Positions 1 to 13,100 of a stretch of 64,000 nt of DNA are shown here, piece after piece. The stretch's first letter is position 1. Each line of letters begins with the position of its first letter. The position numbers and the translations under genes were made by a program. The notes beneath the pieces were generated by a model, which was given only the letters and a program-made list of their open reading frames with translations, did not search any database and was not told the DNA's origin. This stretch comes from Bryopsis sp. KO-2023 (taxonomy: Eukaryota; Chlorophyta; Ulvophyceae; Bryopsidales; Bryopsidaceae). The stretch is from the NCBI GenBank assembly GCA_030272585.1, contig BSYQ01000010.1, positions 434,001 through 498,000 of the forward strand, given 5' to 3'.

Positions 1-545
1 GCAGGTTGGTTTTTCACAGCAATGCTGTTGAAATTTGCTCTTTTGGCTGCTGGACAGACATACAGGCAGCCTTCGTGTCACTGTCAAGAAACAGGCTTTA
101 TCAAGTATCGATAAAAAACAACAAGCAGCGAAAAAAGTGTGTGAAATCTCATTGAAATGTGACGGACTCTTGGAGGGTGTTCAGTTTCTCTGAAACAATG
201 CTTAGTCAATGGTTTGCGAGTGATTTTGAATATTTTGCTGACATGCATGCATGACAGACTTTTTTTTCTTCTTCTTCTTAATTTCTGTTTGTGAAAGGGT
301 TGTAACTTTCCACACTCATCTGATATTGAATTCTACCTGTTTATATCGTTTACAATTTTTAGAAGGATAGTGTCTGTTTAGTTGGGATCTGTTGTGATTT
401 CATTTTGGCCTTTCAGAGAAACAATCGTTGATAGTAATTTTAGTACTTTTTTTTAAGCTTTTTGAAAACAGTTGGTGCGATTTAGGCATGGTTTTGACTG
501 GGATTTTTTTTCTTGTGTGTGTGTTTGCATGTTGGTTTTTGTCAG

Positions 546-1569
546 GTGCTTATATATCTGGAATTCATTGAGGTTCATTGGAAAAATGTGGAGAAAAAAG
601 CTGTTCCTTACTTGGACGTCAATCAAGATGGGTGTGTGTTTTCGATCTCATATGAAGTGATGTCGAATGTTGAAAACAAATTTTGAGGTTTTCTTTCCCA
701 AGTATTATCGAACAGCAATATGTCTCTAATCCATTCATGCAAGCATATACACACACATATATATGTGTATTGTTGAATTTCTTTTTGCTTGATTTCCATT
801 GGATTTCTTTGCTTGATTTGTTATATTAAAACATTGTGGAGGAGGGCACAGTGGGTGAGGCATCAGAGTTTGATGGGTTCTGTCAGTGGGTGATTTCTCA
901 TTGGTGCTTTAGCCCTCGACAGTTTCATGTTACTTTTCTCAGTTATTGAGAAAAAAATATTGCATTTTTTGTTTGCAGGGTCGTAAATGATGGTGACGTA
1001 CAACACATTGTTGATGCAGGTGTCGAGATTCTAACCCAGGTGTGGAAAATGTTCTGTTCAATTTCCCCGCCACTGATTCCAATTTTTTTTTCCCTTTGTA
1101 TTTGCACCTTTGAATCTTGATAGATGAAGTGGTGTTCCTCATACTTGACATTTTTTTTTTTATCGACCTAAAGTAATAAAATCACTTTATTTTTTATTTA
1201 AATGTTATGAATATTATGATAGTGTTTTACAATTTTAAGTAAATGTTAACAGTTTTAAAGATTATGCTATTTACTGTTATGTTTTCTTCCTTTTTGAAAA
1301 AATGCCTCATTGATCTGTGTCGAGTGACATGCATTCCAATACATCAATATTGCCTCAACACTGCTTTCTTGCAATTTTTTTTGTCAAACCAAAAATGGAG
1401 TTTCTTGCTGCCCCATGTTCAGAATTCAATCAACCAACAGGGAACCCTGTCTTGTCATTTTTTTCAGTCTTTTTTTCACTTTCTTTCACTTTTTTTCCCC
1501 TTCCCAAAGGGCCTGCCAAATGTCGCTGGATTCATGGCTGGATTGCTGGTTGCTTTTCGGTTTTTGTGA
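546..1569 (+). CDS. FUN14-domain protein with EF-hand-like loop, 3' part
   Basis: This is the 3' end of a FUN14-family gene. FUN14 proteins are small membrane proteins of mitochondria, and of plastids in plants. Three exons are supported: 546-631, 979-1039 and 1510-1569, with GT-AG borders and matching phases (0, then 2, then 0). They encode the family's final helical segment with an acidic DVNQDG loop that resembles an EF-hand calcium site. A short hydrophobic glycine-rich C-terminal stretch (GLPNVAGFMAG) and a TGA stop follow. At least one upstream exon is missing. A hydrophobic stretch in frame at about 5-60 (MLLKFALLAAG) is a good candidate for the preceding membrane segment, but I could not find a phase-matched donor for it. 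The first exon(s) lie outside the window. The family call rests on the order of the helix, acidic loop and GLP/AGF motif. Confidence 0.72.
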
Positions 1570-2159
1570 GGGAGGATGTTGAATATATACATAGGAGGAG
1601 CTGCATTTGATTTAGTGGCTTAGTGTGTTTTTCCTTTCATAGCATTGCAGGAGGTAAAAACAAAAGGGGTTAAAACGAGAAATCAAAGGCATGGGTGAGA
1701 ATAGTATGGCGGGGTGAAGAAATAGAGGTTATGCAGGATTCCAAGTTCGCTTTTTTTTGGGGGAGGGGAAACAGAAAGACAGAAAGAAGGGCAAACGTGT
1801 AGCAATTAGGGAATGGTGTTTTGTTTTGAGATGTGTGGGGTTAAAAGTGGAGGGAAAGTGAGGTGTGGAATTCACAATTGAACCTTGTGTAAAACACGAA
1901 AAAGAAATCTAGCAGCAGTTTTGGACAACTGGATGCTTTTTCGGAAAAAACCCTGGAGTAAACGGGAGCTGATTGCAAGTTATTCTAAAAGACAATGCAG
2001 CCGAAACAAATTATAGATGGATTCAGGTGTTGGACACTGACTGCAGTTATTACAGGCCCCATGTGTGCAAAACATTCACAAACTAAACCCTCCCATCCTG
2101 CAAATCGACCAAAACCCACATCAGGAAACAAATTCCCTTCCCCCCCCAAAAAAATTCTT
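1570..2159. other. Intergenic / convergent 3' region
   Basis: This spacer separates the FUN14-like stop codon from the CEP164 stop codon on the opposite strand. It is A/T-rich, with a T-run followed by a G-run near 1750 and a C-run followed by an A-run near 2145. I see no coding signal except a possible alternative last exon of CEP164. On the minus strand, a GT donor inside the annotated last exon could splice to an acceptor near 2035 and add about five codons. Confidence 0.5.
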
Positions 2160-5100
2160 TCACAAGAAACATGGGCCTTCCATTGCTTTTGCCAGTACCT
2201 GATTGAAAACTTCGATGGAGCGACCGCCAGACAAATTTCCCAACAAATCAGAAAGGCGGCCCGATTCGTCTGTCGTTAATGGGATGATGTCTGTGTTTCT
2301 CACGAGGAAGCCCCCCAGCGATCGCAACCTGGTTTTCAGATTTTGCAGGCTGCCGATGTCCGTGTTCAGCCGCCTGGCCTGACCCTCCAGGGCAACCCAC
2401 ATGTCTTGCAAAACAGCTTGCTTCGCGTGCAGCACCCCGCTGTCCGACTCACAGGCGAGGTCCCTCCATTGCAGCATCCAGCTCTTGCGGGCCGCCTCCA
2501 AAGAGTCCCTGAGTGGAACAAAAAGGAAACCATTGAGGTCGATGCATGGATAAACACAGGGAGGGTACAATCTCCGTTTTCAACTGGACGAATTCTATTA
2601 GACGAGTTCTAGCCTTTTATTTTGTGTGGTATCAACAGCAAGCTCTTTTCGAACCACATAACACCCATCAAGTTGAGAATGCAAACGTTTTGCAATCGCT
2701 GATGAGTCGAAAAGAAAACGTCCTGTTGCTTGCTGACCTTCTCTTCTTGATGATTCTCTTTTGCAAGCGAATGAACCGTTTGGCCGCCTCCAACGAGAGT
2801 GTCGAAGGGGCCGTTGCGGCGTCGCCGACGTCAGTGCGTTCAGGTGCTTGGCGATGTTTGGAGTGGTTTCTCCGTCTCTTGCATGCCGCTTTGAAAGACC
2901 CCTTGTTCTGTTTATACGTTGGCGCCGTGTGAGTTTCAACCTCAGATATTGAACCGTCGCTTGTATTGCCTTCCGACTCTCCAGGGATTTCAGGCCGTTT
3001 CCTTGTTTCTCTCTCTCCCTTTTCGGTTGTTTCTGCATTGAGCATTTGTTCCTGGATAGCTTTCAAATTGTCTTTGAGCAGCCTTGGCATCTCCAGCTCA
3101 ATAGCTCGTTTTACCCCTTGCTCAACACTGGCATCCAAGCTCTCCCTGGCATTGTGAATCACACTGTGCATTCGATGGACCACCGCTCGTTCAAACGCCT
3201 CCTCCACTGTTTTCTGTACGGCACCCACAATATCATCCTTGATTTCGCAAATCTTGGGCTCGGCCTCTGCTGGTGCCTTGTGCGATGATGCCAGTATGGA
3301 AATGCTAGAAAGAGCTTCTGGGTGGTCCCCCAGGTCAACCAGGAATCCTGTTTTTTTAGGCACTTTGAGTTCAGAGGAGGGGTTTGTGAGGGTTTTGGAA
3401 ATCTCCTCAGTCTGAACAGCTTCAGTGTTGGTGTGTGCCTCTTCTGGTAGTGTTGGTTTGGATGGAGTTGAACAGTTTTCCCGACCATGGGCTGGGGTTG
3501 CCCTCCTTTCTTCTGGATGGCTTGTCTCGAGATCTTTCTCCATGCTGTCAAATTTCTCAATCATTGCCTTGACTCGCTTCCCATGCTCGGATTGCAACCG
3601 ATTGTGTTCTTCTTTTTCCTTCACCTGGAACGTGCGAGCTCGACGTTCAATACCAGGTTTCGTTTTTCCAGTTATACTTCTATTTTTCCACACCGAGATG
3701 TGCGACAACTCTGAAAAGGAACTCCGTTGTGTACCTCAAGCGTCCCTCGAACGCAGTCAATGGATTGTTGCATATCCTCCTCCAGTTTCAGCTTTTCTTC
3801 TTCCAAGTCTTTCGTCAGTCGGAGCCGATAGTCATCCAACTCTTGTCGCAGCTCTTCCTCTAGAAGGACCTTTTGTCTATCGTGTTCGTCGCGCAAGCTC
3901 GACTTCACTTCCTCGACGTCGCTGGTGCCGTCATCATCACCTGTTGAACTGGTGCAGGCACTTTGCGACTTCATGCGCTCCCAAGCCGATTTAATGTCAT
4001 CTTTTTCCTGTTGAATTTCATTTTCTGTTTGTTGTTGATGTTCCTTCTTGAACTCCTCCAGTCGCGCATTCTTTTCTTTCTCAAGTCTCTCCGCTATCGC
4101 CGCCTTTTCTTCAGCGAAAGATTTCTCAACCTCCACTTCGAGACTTTTCACGTCGGTTTCATGCTTCTCACGTAGGCGTTGCTCTGCGGATCGCAGAGCG
4201 TCAGCCAGATCGTCCTCGAGCTGCTTCTCTGCGGTGCGCCTCTCCTCTCGGTTCTTCTCGAACAACTCCTTTGCGGCACGTTCTTCCTCCTGACTGGAGC
4301 TCTCGAAGCCTTTTCTTAGAGTATCCAGCTTGATCTCGAACTCTTTTGAGAGAGTTTCCTTTTCTTCCTCGAATTTCTCCTCCAAGTCCTTCTCCAAGTT
4401 GCGTAGTTTTATGCTGTTTTCTCGCTCAACACTTTCTTCCTGCGCAGCAAGATCGGCCTTGGCTGCTACTATTGTGTCCTCTAGCTTTTTACGGAGATCA
4501 GACCGCTCGTCCTCAAGCTGCTTGCGTTCTTTCTCCCTGTCTTTCAGGAAATTCTTTTTCCATTCCTCAAACTCCTTCTCTTGCTTTTCTTTCCAGGTTT
4601 TCCGCTCCTTATCGATCCCACCCCGCAACTCCTCTTGTTCGGTGACAGACCTCGGAGACACAGTTTTCCTCCACTCTGACGATGGAGTTGTAGAAGATGT
4701 CGACGTCCCACCCCGGCTGTTTGGCGTTATCGCCTGCGCTCCCTAACACAACACAAAAATTCATATCTTGGCTTTTTTTCTCTCTCTCTCTCTATCAATG
4801 AAGCGATTGCCATATGTTGGGGCGACATTCAGGAGCACAACCAGGACGATGCGTTCAGGAACTTGCAAATAAAATTGGGGTGTTGGTTCACAACCCTCCT
4901 TTTGAGGAATGTATTAGTTTTGTTACCCCAGGATGGGTGCTGCCCTAGTTGAGCGTTTGAAAGAACCGCTTACTTTTGGTGGGCTGTGGGCTGTTGGTCT
5001 TGAAGGCCCCAGCAACGGGTGGACTGGAGGAGCTGGCATCGGAGGCAGTGCTCCGCGTAGTGGTCCCAGTGGTGGGCTTGAGCCACCAATGGGTGCTAAA

Positions 5101-6398
5101 GGCTATCATAAACCAACACAGAAACAGCTTCGTGAGTCTTCTTGACACAGAGAGCACCCCAGTGAAGAGCCCCAAACCAGAAGGGATGGAATCAAGGCTG
5201 AATGTTGTTTATTTATTTATTTTTCGGGCACAAAAAAGAACCATGATGATCTGCTGCGGAAGAGCGAGAGCTTTGTTTTACCTGGAGCCTATTCAGCTTC
5301 CCCAGTTGTCCACTGAAAGGGCTTATTTGATCGAGAGTCTTTAAAGGTCCTGTCGGGGGACTGGCTGGTGGTGTTCTTTCTTCGGACTCTGATATTGATT
5401 CCTTCTTCTTTTCTCTTTCGTACAGATCCCTGTGGACATCAGGCCAAATAATGCATTTTACTGACAGAATCAAGAGGAAAACTCAGTGATGTTCCCTGAG
5501 ACATGAATATCTGTATTCCTAAAAAAAAGAAGAATTTGGCCAGTTTAAAGCCCAAAAAATACCAGTAAAAAAATGACGGGAATGATTCTGAGATCCGCTG
5601 TTCGGGTAATACTGCAGGCAGAGGTTGACATACTTGTAATATTTGTCGCAAGGGTGGTCCCAGATGCTCTCCCCTGTGATAAAATTGAAGTAGTACAACT
5701 CGCCATCTGCATCTTGACTAAAACAATACAGAGAGACCTTCAGTGTCTGCTACTTGGGATCATTCGATGATTCCCCAGGTTGTAGCCCCAATTGTCTCTA
5801 AGAGAAGAAACAACTGCAGGGCCACTTCAAATGTGGGATATTACCAGCTCGATGGATTGCTCCAAGATCCTCACCATGGTTTCCAGTCCTGTGGAAGTGG
5901 CGCCTTCAACCCCTCTCTTGCAATCCATAGCAAGTCCTAAGACGTCACACCACCAAATTCTTTCGACTGCCCCAAGTTACTAGTAACGCCGTGGTCGAGT
6001 TTGTTCTATATTCAAGGAAGAGCGAGCAAGCGTTTTGAGGGAGAATAAGGCGCGAAAGAAAAAGTGCCGGTTCATAGGGTCCTTGCCTTCTCTTTGTCGA
6101 CGTCCAACCCAAGCCATTGAGCATATTCTTGGATCTCTGCAACACCTCACAGAGGCTCATTGGGGCGGGAAACGGGACGATCGACGCAAATCCCAACACA
6201 AAAACCCTAGGGGGTTCTTCTCAAGAACGAGCAAGAACGCGGTGGGCATAGAAATTGTGGAAAAAGATGAGTCAGGCTATGAGAAGAGGGGGAGGTTTGT
6301 GCTGCACCTTCATCTGTCGGCTCGTAGGCGTCGTCGACAACTTCCTCCAGGACGATTTGGTCGCTGGAGGGCTTTTCGATGTTAGACATCGTATGCAC
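2160..6398 (-). CDS. CEP164: Centrosomal protein CEP164 (WW domain, coiled coil)
   Basis: CEP164 is a distal-appendage protein that docks basal bodies to the membrane during ciliogenesis. Nine minus-strand exons join in phase: 6398-6308, 6136-6087, 5936-5875, 5717-5634, 5429-5282, 5102-4974, 4742-3735, 3624-2738 and 2508-2160 (about 935 aa). The N-terminal ~100 residues carry the CEP164 signature: QIVLEE, then LLWIAREG, then a WW domain with YYFNF and the SIWDHPC ending, split over exons 1-4. A proline-rich linker follows, then a ~320-residue Glu/Lys-rich coiled coil. The C-terminal motif [11 protein letters not shown] matches a conserved CEP164 patch. The second intron has a GC donor (AAG|GCAAGG). 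The protein is shorter than human CEP164 (about 1,460 aa). The Met at 6389 is an alternative start. The last exon may splice further, to near 2035. Confidence 0.88.
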
Positions 6399-7126
6399 TG
6401 GCGTTCAGCAGAATATTGCGTGGAAAAACTTCAGGTTCTTCCAACACCCGCGCGTGACTTCTCATCCGCTGTCACGACAGCGATATGATCGTAACGGAAT
6501 GGCGAACGCTCGTTCAGGAGGGATTTGGGTTCGCGAGACACCACGCCATTCTTGAATCTTGTTGGAAAACCTCCACCCAGCCAATTGGAGACCTGTGGAA
6601 GCCGCTCGTTTCTACTCTTTCGTGCAACCCTACCACGCGAATCGAAATAGGCGGCTGGTTGGTTGTACCGCCGCAAGGAAACGAAAAAAAAGCAAGGGTG
6701 GACAGATACTTGTTGGGACGGACGGTCAATGTGACAGATACCAACCCATCAAAAATCCATCGTTGGATCGTAGTCTTTGATCCTTGGTTTTATTGGCAAA
6801 TTGAGCATCGCCGAGGTCAAACCAAGGGCGAAAAACCCAATTTCCCGTTCCGAGGAGCTTGGTTAGACTGTTGGATTTTTGCGACATTCGCCACCTTCGA
6901 GCGCTCCCCGTGTCGGGTCGAGAAGCCGTGTTGGTGTGTTCAGTCCTTGGTCGATATCCCAACGAAAGGGGCGCCAGCTTTCGCGACAAAGCAGGGAGTT
7001 TCTTAACCACCAGCGACCAATTGGCTTGGCTCCAGCGGGTTCAAAGGATTCTTGGAAGGGTTTTGTCGTGACGGTGACATCTCGTTTTTTTGGGGGGAGG
7101 AAGAATTGCGTGAGTTCTGTTGAACG
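6399..7126. promoter_or_regulatory. Divergent spacer between CEP164 and EB1-MORN gene
   Basis: These 728 bp separate two oppositely transcribed start codons, so the region should hold both promoters. It is richer in G+C than the surrounding introns and contains many CG dinucleotides. Open frames on both strands here lack family resemblance and overlap one another, so I treat them as chance. I could not identify a TATA box or a transcription-factor site with confidence. The layout suggests shared regulation of two microtubule/cilium genes, which is inference. Confidence 0.55.
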
Positions 7127-10100
7127 ATGGAAGAAGCTCCGGCTTGTCCTTCGCCCGGGCCTGGCGATGGTGGTGAGGTCATCACCCCCGTTGGCGCCCG
7201 TTCCCCTGGGCGCAGGATGGGGGAGTACAGTTACTACGCCAGCAAGAACGAGTTGATCGAGTGGGTGAACCGTATCCTGGAGATGTCGTTGACTCGGCTG
7301 GACGAGGTGGGGAGCATTTTCCCTGGGTGGGGGGGCTGCTGGAATGGGACAGCATGGCCCGTTTCTGTTTCGTTCCACCCTCTTACCCTGCGAGACGCTG
7401 AACTTGCTGTCGCTGAATTCTTTTCTTACAGTTTGCTTCGGGGGCGGTTTACTGTCAAATCCTGGACGCGTACTATCCCGGGACTGTGGCGATGCACAAG
7501 GTGAGAATGCCTGGGTTTTGCCTTGATAAACCAACCGCGTAATCCCCAGGGCAACGTTTTTTGCTCCTTCGCCATCTTCTTCTCTTTCGACACTCGTTGT
7601 CGCACTTCCCTCGCTGTCGGAGTTGGCATTGGTGGGGGTTTTCAACTCGGACATTTCATTTTTCACTTAATTCCCCCTCCCGTCCGTCCCTATCAAACAA
7701 ACTGAAACGACAGAAAAGAGCGGGGTAGGGACGCTTGTCTTTCACACTCAATCGAGAGTTGCTTGCCCTGCGCAACGCCAATTTCAATTTTACGCAGCTC
7801 GCGCCATTTTGTCGGTTCCCGTACCTTAGCTCGACGCTTTCGTCGGATGGGGATTCCGCGCGTGTTTTTTGTTTTTGGAACATACGCACATCGGGCATCC
7901 CCGAAGCCTTCTAGAGTTTGCTTTCCCAACCTTTGGACTCACTCTGTTTTTGTTTTTTTCTTTTCCGAATTAATTGCCGCGAAGGTCAACTTTCACGCAA
8001 GAGAAGAATACGAGTTCCTGAGCAATTACAACCAAATACACGCTGCTTTCAACGCGAAAGGGATTAGAAGGGTAAGAGAGAGATTTTTCGACTTCCAAAA
8101 CGTCGCGCAACACCCCACTCCAAACCTAACAGCTAAAAATAGAAACGGTTCCTGAAACGAAGTCACCAGTGCGTCCAGGAATCTGGAGAGAAGCTGGGTT
8201 TCCTTATCTTTTTCTTTGTTTCCAGCTGTGTTGAGGGAGAGGGGTTTGCAAGTCTGTTAAACAGATGTATGACTGGGAACCAGAAGCTACCCAGAAGCTG
8301 ACAATGAAGAAATGAAGGGAATCTACCAACTGACTGATTTTTTTTTCTTTTCGTTTCTTGACAAATTCCAGGATATTAACGTCCAGAAACTGATGAGGGC
8401 TTCCCCAAGTGAAGGCTTGGAATTTCTCCAATGGCTGTACAAAACTTTGAAGAGTAAGTTTTTTTAACGACCAAGTCCGATTCAATCATACGATTTCGAA
8501 AAGGAATATGCTCCTGGGCAGTTGCATTTGTCCAGAAAATAACTAAGCAAATCTATGTTTTCAAGCGGGGGTACTGCTTTCTGCCAAAAATGCCAAATTT
8601 TTTCTTCTTCTCTTTCTTCTCAGCTTTTGTGTGTCGACAGAGTTTCTTTCAGCACTTGATATTTTCTGCTGGAATATTTTGAGCTTAAAATTTTCTGTCA
8701 AGCATTCTGAGTTTTTTTTTGTACTCTTTATTTTCTGTTATATCTAATGGTTGGACTGGAGTTTGATTGGTTGAGTTGTGTTGTCCATGCAGAAGAAAGA
8801 CACCAAAAGGATTATACTGCCAGAATGAGGCGATCTCAAAGTCACAAGGGTGGCACTGATCGAATTCCCACCCCCTCTTGGGTTTCTGGCACTTTTGACG
8901 TGTACGGACGAGTTGAAGGTATAAGTAGTAAGTAGCTGGCTCCAGGAGAAAGAGATGCTGACGTGGAAAAAAAAAAGAAACGAAAAAAACGAAAGACAGG
9001 AAAACTGCGAAAAGTCGCAGAGCAGAAATTGAAAAAAGAGAAGAAAAGAAACAGCGAAACATTGCGATGCTGCGCGCGATGCCAAAAGTACATAACAGGA
9101 ATAGGGGAAAACCACCAGGCGATGGTGTTGATTGCTGCGTTATCTTGATCTGTTGAGATTTTTTTTCCCTGAGGAATTTTTTAGTCTGCCTAAGAGATGT
9201 TGCATTTTTTTTTCCTTCACACAGCGAAATCGGAGTTTAACTCTTCGTACCTTGGAGGCGATCCTACGACACCAACTCAGTGAGTGGCAGTTCTTGCACA
9301 CAGCAAACCCTCTGCAAGAATAGCACCCTCCCGGGTGTTTTAAAATATATTTAGCTTTGATTTTTTTATTACGCTTTAGTTATTCTTTGGGGGATATTCC
9401 GCGATTCAGCAGCACAAGAGAAACCCTTCCAGTGGTCATTTAATCTGTGCATTAAATTAATTCATTTTTATTTTTTTAATTATTGTTTTTTGGAGAGGCT
9501 GGCTGTCCTTTTGTTTTGTATTCAGTTTCCATTTTTTTTTTACTTTTTTTTTTGAGCATGGTAAGAAAAGAAAAAAAAAATCAAAAACACATTGTCTTTT
9601 TCAGAAAACCACCTCGGTCATTGACAACTGTCAGCAGCCGGCGAAGTCGTAGTTCAGTTACTCGTTCGAAACGACCAGGATCAGAGGACTCCCGACTGAG
9701 CAACATTTCTGACAGCCAGGAAGTGGTGAGTGGAGTGGTAGCTACATTTCTTTTCCCCTGCCAAACTACAGCTTTTTTTTGAAAATCTTTTTGGGTGTAG
9801 ACCCCCAGAAAAAAGTATAAATTTGCTCAGAAAGACACTCGCAAGCAAGAAAATGGGCAAGGTCTGTTGAGAGATTTTTGTTTTTCGATAGAAGAATTAT
9901 TTTCACATTGTAAGGAGGATATCTTACAACATATATATACATATAGATATATACATTTTTTTGGTGGTATGAAAATCGTGCAGGGCTCCGTATCGACCAG
10001 AGTCATTGATGAAAACGAAGCCACCACTCCTAGGAGCATTACGCAGGTGGTTGATAAGAGCGGCCGCAGATCGCCGTCTCCTGTGGGCATCTGGGCAGTC

Positions 10101-13100
10101 ACGAATGAAAACGGGGGTGGTGGGAATACACCTCCAAGGTGTGTATAATGAACCTCTTTTTGTTATTTTCTTTGGGAAAAACTGAATACTGTATTCTTTA
10201 TGTTAATTTTTGAGTGAGTGCAGTAAAAGGGCTTTATATGTAAAATACATTTTTATATTCTTGTATAAATAAATCCAAATTTACATGCGATCGGAAGGTC
10301 AACTTCTTTTTTTGTCCGCAGCAATAATACATTTTAAGAAAAAAAAGAATTACGCTTCCTGTTCTTTTCCGATTTCAAATCTTGACATTCAAAAAAGAGT
10401 GTAGGGTTCGTTTTTTCAGTTTCAAAGCACTGGACCAGTCTTATATCGGTATGGCTTATTGGTGTTTTTTTTCGTTGGTTTTTTTGCATTTCGTTTCCAT
10501 CAGCAGCCGGTACTTGTTGCCATCGGAAGTGGCAGCAAATGGGGTGAACGGGACAACAAATGCATTGGGCGTATTGCACATTTCCATACCAAATTTCAGA
10601 TCCCTTTTGGATGACTTGGGAGCCCTCAACGACAGCTACGCGTACAGAGGCAAAGTTCGCAGCATGCGGGATGTTATGAACACTTTGATCAGACATACCA
10701 ATCTGTTGCTGGACGATTTGAACGGGCTGCGGGCCCAGCAATCGGAGAGTAGGGATTCACCCCTCACTAAGCTGGCTGCTGCTGAAAAGGTGATTTACCC
10801 CCCCCCCCAAAAAAAAAAAAAAAAAATCCCAGAGGGGTTGTTTTTTCCTGACGAAAATGAATAGTGGTGTGTTGAATTTCGAATATCCTGGAACGACGCC
10901 CCTACCATATATCTGCCCCTGTTTCCCTTTTTCCAATTTTTTGTGTTTAATTAAGAATTAAAAAGTACTTGATGCATGCGACACATCGATACTTTTTTTT
11001 TGAGTTTGTATGAGATTTGTGTTGTTTACAGGATTTGAAACGGTTGGAAGAGTTGTTCATATCGCTGTCGAGGAATCTAACCCAATCGGAGAAAAGACAT
11101 CCGGTACCCAGAAGCAGCACCATCTGCATCACGGAAAAGCAGAAGGAGCTGAGCGATACGCAAGACTTGGATGGGGCGTTGAGGAGAATTGGGGCTGCCC
11201 AAGCTGCTCTGGCCCAAGCCTTGCTGAAAGGATCAGTGGAAGGCTCCAGAGCAATCTTGAATGCGGTATGTAAGTCATGTGGCACCTCTTCTCCTTTATC
11301 TTTGTCGTTCTTTTTCTTTAATGTAGACTTGTCTTTTCTTTACAAAGGCAAAATTTCAGGTCTGAAATCAAATTTAAATCAGCAAGAATCAAAATTTCCT
11401 TTTTCGGGTCGACCCTAACACCTTTTTTGTTTCAAGTTTGGGGCATCTATTGCACCTCCTGCTGTGAAACATATTTTTTTGGGGGGGAATGCTTTCTCTG
11501 GGGAACATTGTGTAATCGGAGGTGGTGTTTTTCCTTTGGCCATCAGGTTCCAGCGTCGACTGGAGCCAATGGCCGGGAAAATACCGCCAACAATGATCAG
11601 CAGACATCTAAAAATGGAAGCGGACCTCCGGACAGCATCACTGCCACTGAAACCACATCCAGAACTATCAGGATTGGGGACTATCAAATTCGGAGGCTGA
11701 AAAATGGGGACATTTACAAGGTGAACGAACAATCGAGGGAAAAAAAAGGGCGTTTTTTTTTCGTTCTCCCCAGGGCTGTGAAAGCATTTGGGGTTTTGGG
11801 AAAGTAAAAACGCACAGACTGCCCCTGAAGTGAAACAAGAAAGGTTCTATTTTGTTATATGTATTATTAATTTATTTTTCCATCACTCTCCCATTTTTTT
11901 GGGGGGGTGGGGGTGGGGTCAGGAAATAATCCTGTTATAAACCATTATTTTATTTTGTATTCTATTTTAATGTGACTGTAACAACCTGAACTACATGTAA
12001 GAGGTAAGTTCTTGGTGATGCATGCAACTTTTTTTTGCCCAGAATTTCTCTGTCTTTTTTTCTCTTCCAAAATATGCTTCCTAATTTTTGATTTTTTATC
12101 CCAATCGTTGAAAACAGGGCCGGTACGTGCGGTCGAAGAAAAACGGGGAGGGAGTTTATCAGTTCATGAATGGTGACGTTTACGAAGGCGATTTCAAAGA
12201 CGACCGGATGGGGGGCTATGGACTCTACAATTTTTCCCACGAGGGTCGATACGAGGGGCAATGGGCAAACGCTGTTTACGAAGGCGTTGGCACAGAAACC
12301 TTTGCCAGGGGCTCCACCTATCATGGGGAGTACGGCGAGGGCATGCGAAATGGGTGGGGGGTGTGCCGATATTACAACGGTGACTACTATGAGGGCAATT
12401 GGAAGCATGGGCTCAGAGAAGGGAGGGGGATGCAACAGGTACTCCAGCTCATTCTTTACAAACAAAGGGAAAAAAATGAAAAATTATTATTATTATGTCA
12501 TATGAATGGAAAAATGCGGTGGTTGAGAAAATTTCGCGACTGAACGTATGATGAGTAGATTTGAACGGTACTTTTATTTTGGTTTGAAAGGGTTTTTTTT
12601 TCCCTTTGACAATTTAGTGAATGGTTACACTAAATCTTCATCGCTATGTACACTATGGAGTGTGTTCTTAAATTATGCAAGTATTCTTAATTAATTTCTA
12701 TACACAATGTTTGTATTCCCTAAATGGAAAAATAAAAGAATTCTATTAGGAATGGGGGTCAATTGATATTTATGATTTTTTTCTAATGAATCGATGAAAT
12801 TTTTTGTTAATTTGATCTTTTTTTCCCCTTTCCCTTCCTGAAGTGCACTGATGACAGCAATTACGTGGGTGATTATTTGGCCGGCAAACGACATGGGCAT
12901 GGAGTCTACAGCTTTCCGAACGGTGATCGATATTTGGGCGAATATGAACGTGACATCCCCCACGGTTATGGCGTCTATATGTTTGCCAGCGGGCAGAAAT
13001 ACGAAGGCGAATGGCACTCCGGAAAGAAGCATGGGTGGTGTATATACACCATCGAGACAGGTACGGGAGGAGGGGCTGCTGTTTCGTATTTCGTTTTTTG

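Noticed and set aside
6485..7006. 173-codon plus frame in the divergent spacer
   Set aside because: No recognisable domain. It overlaps opposite-strand frames, which is typical of chance frames in GC-richer DNA.
6863..7666. 267-codon minus frame overlapping the first exons of the EB1-MORN gene
   Set aside because: It runs antisense through two well-supported coding exons and an intron and has no family resemblance. A short nested gene in the intron is possible but unsupported.
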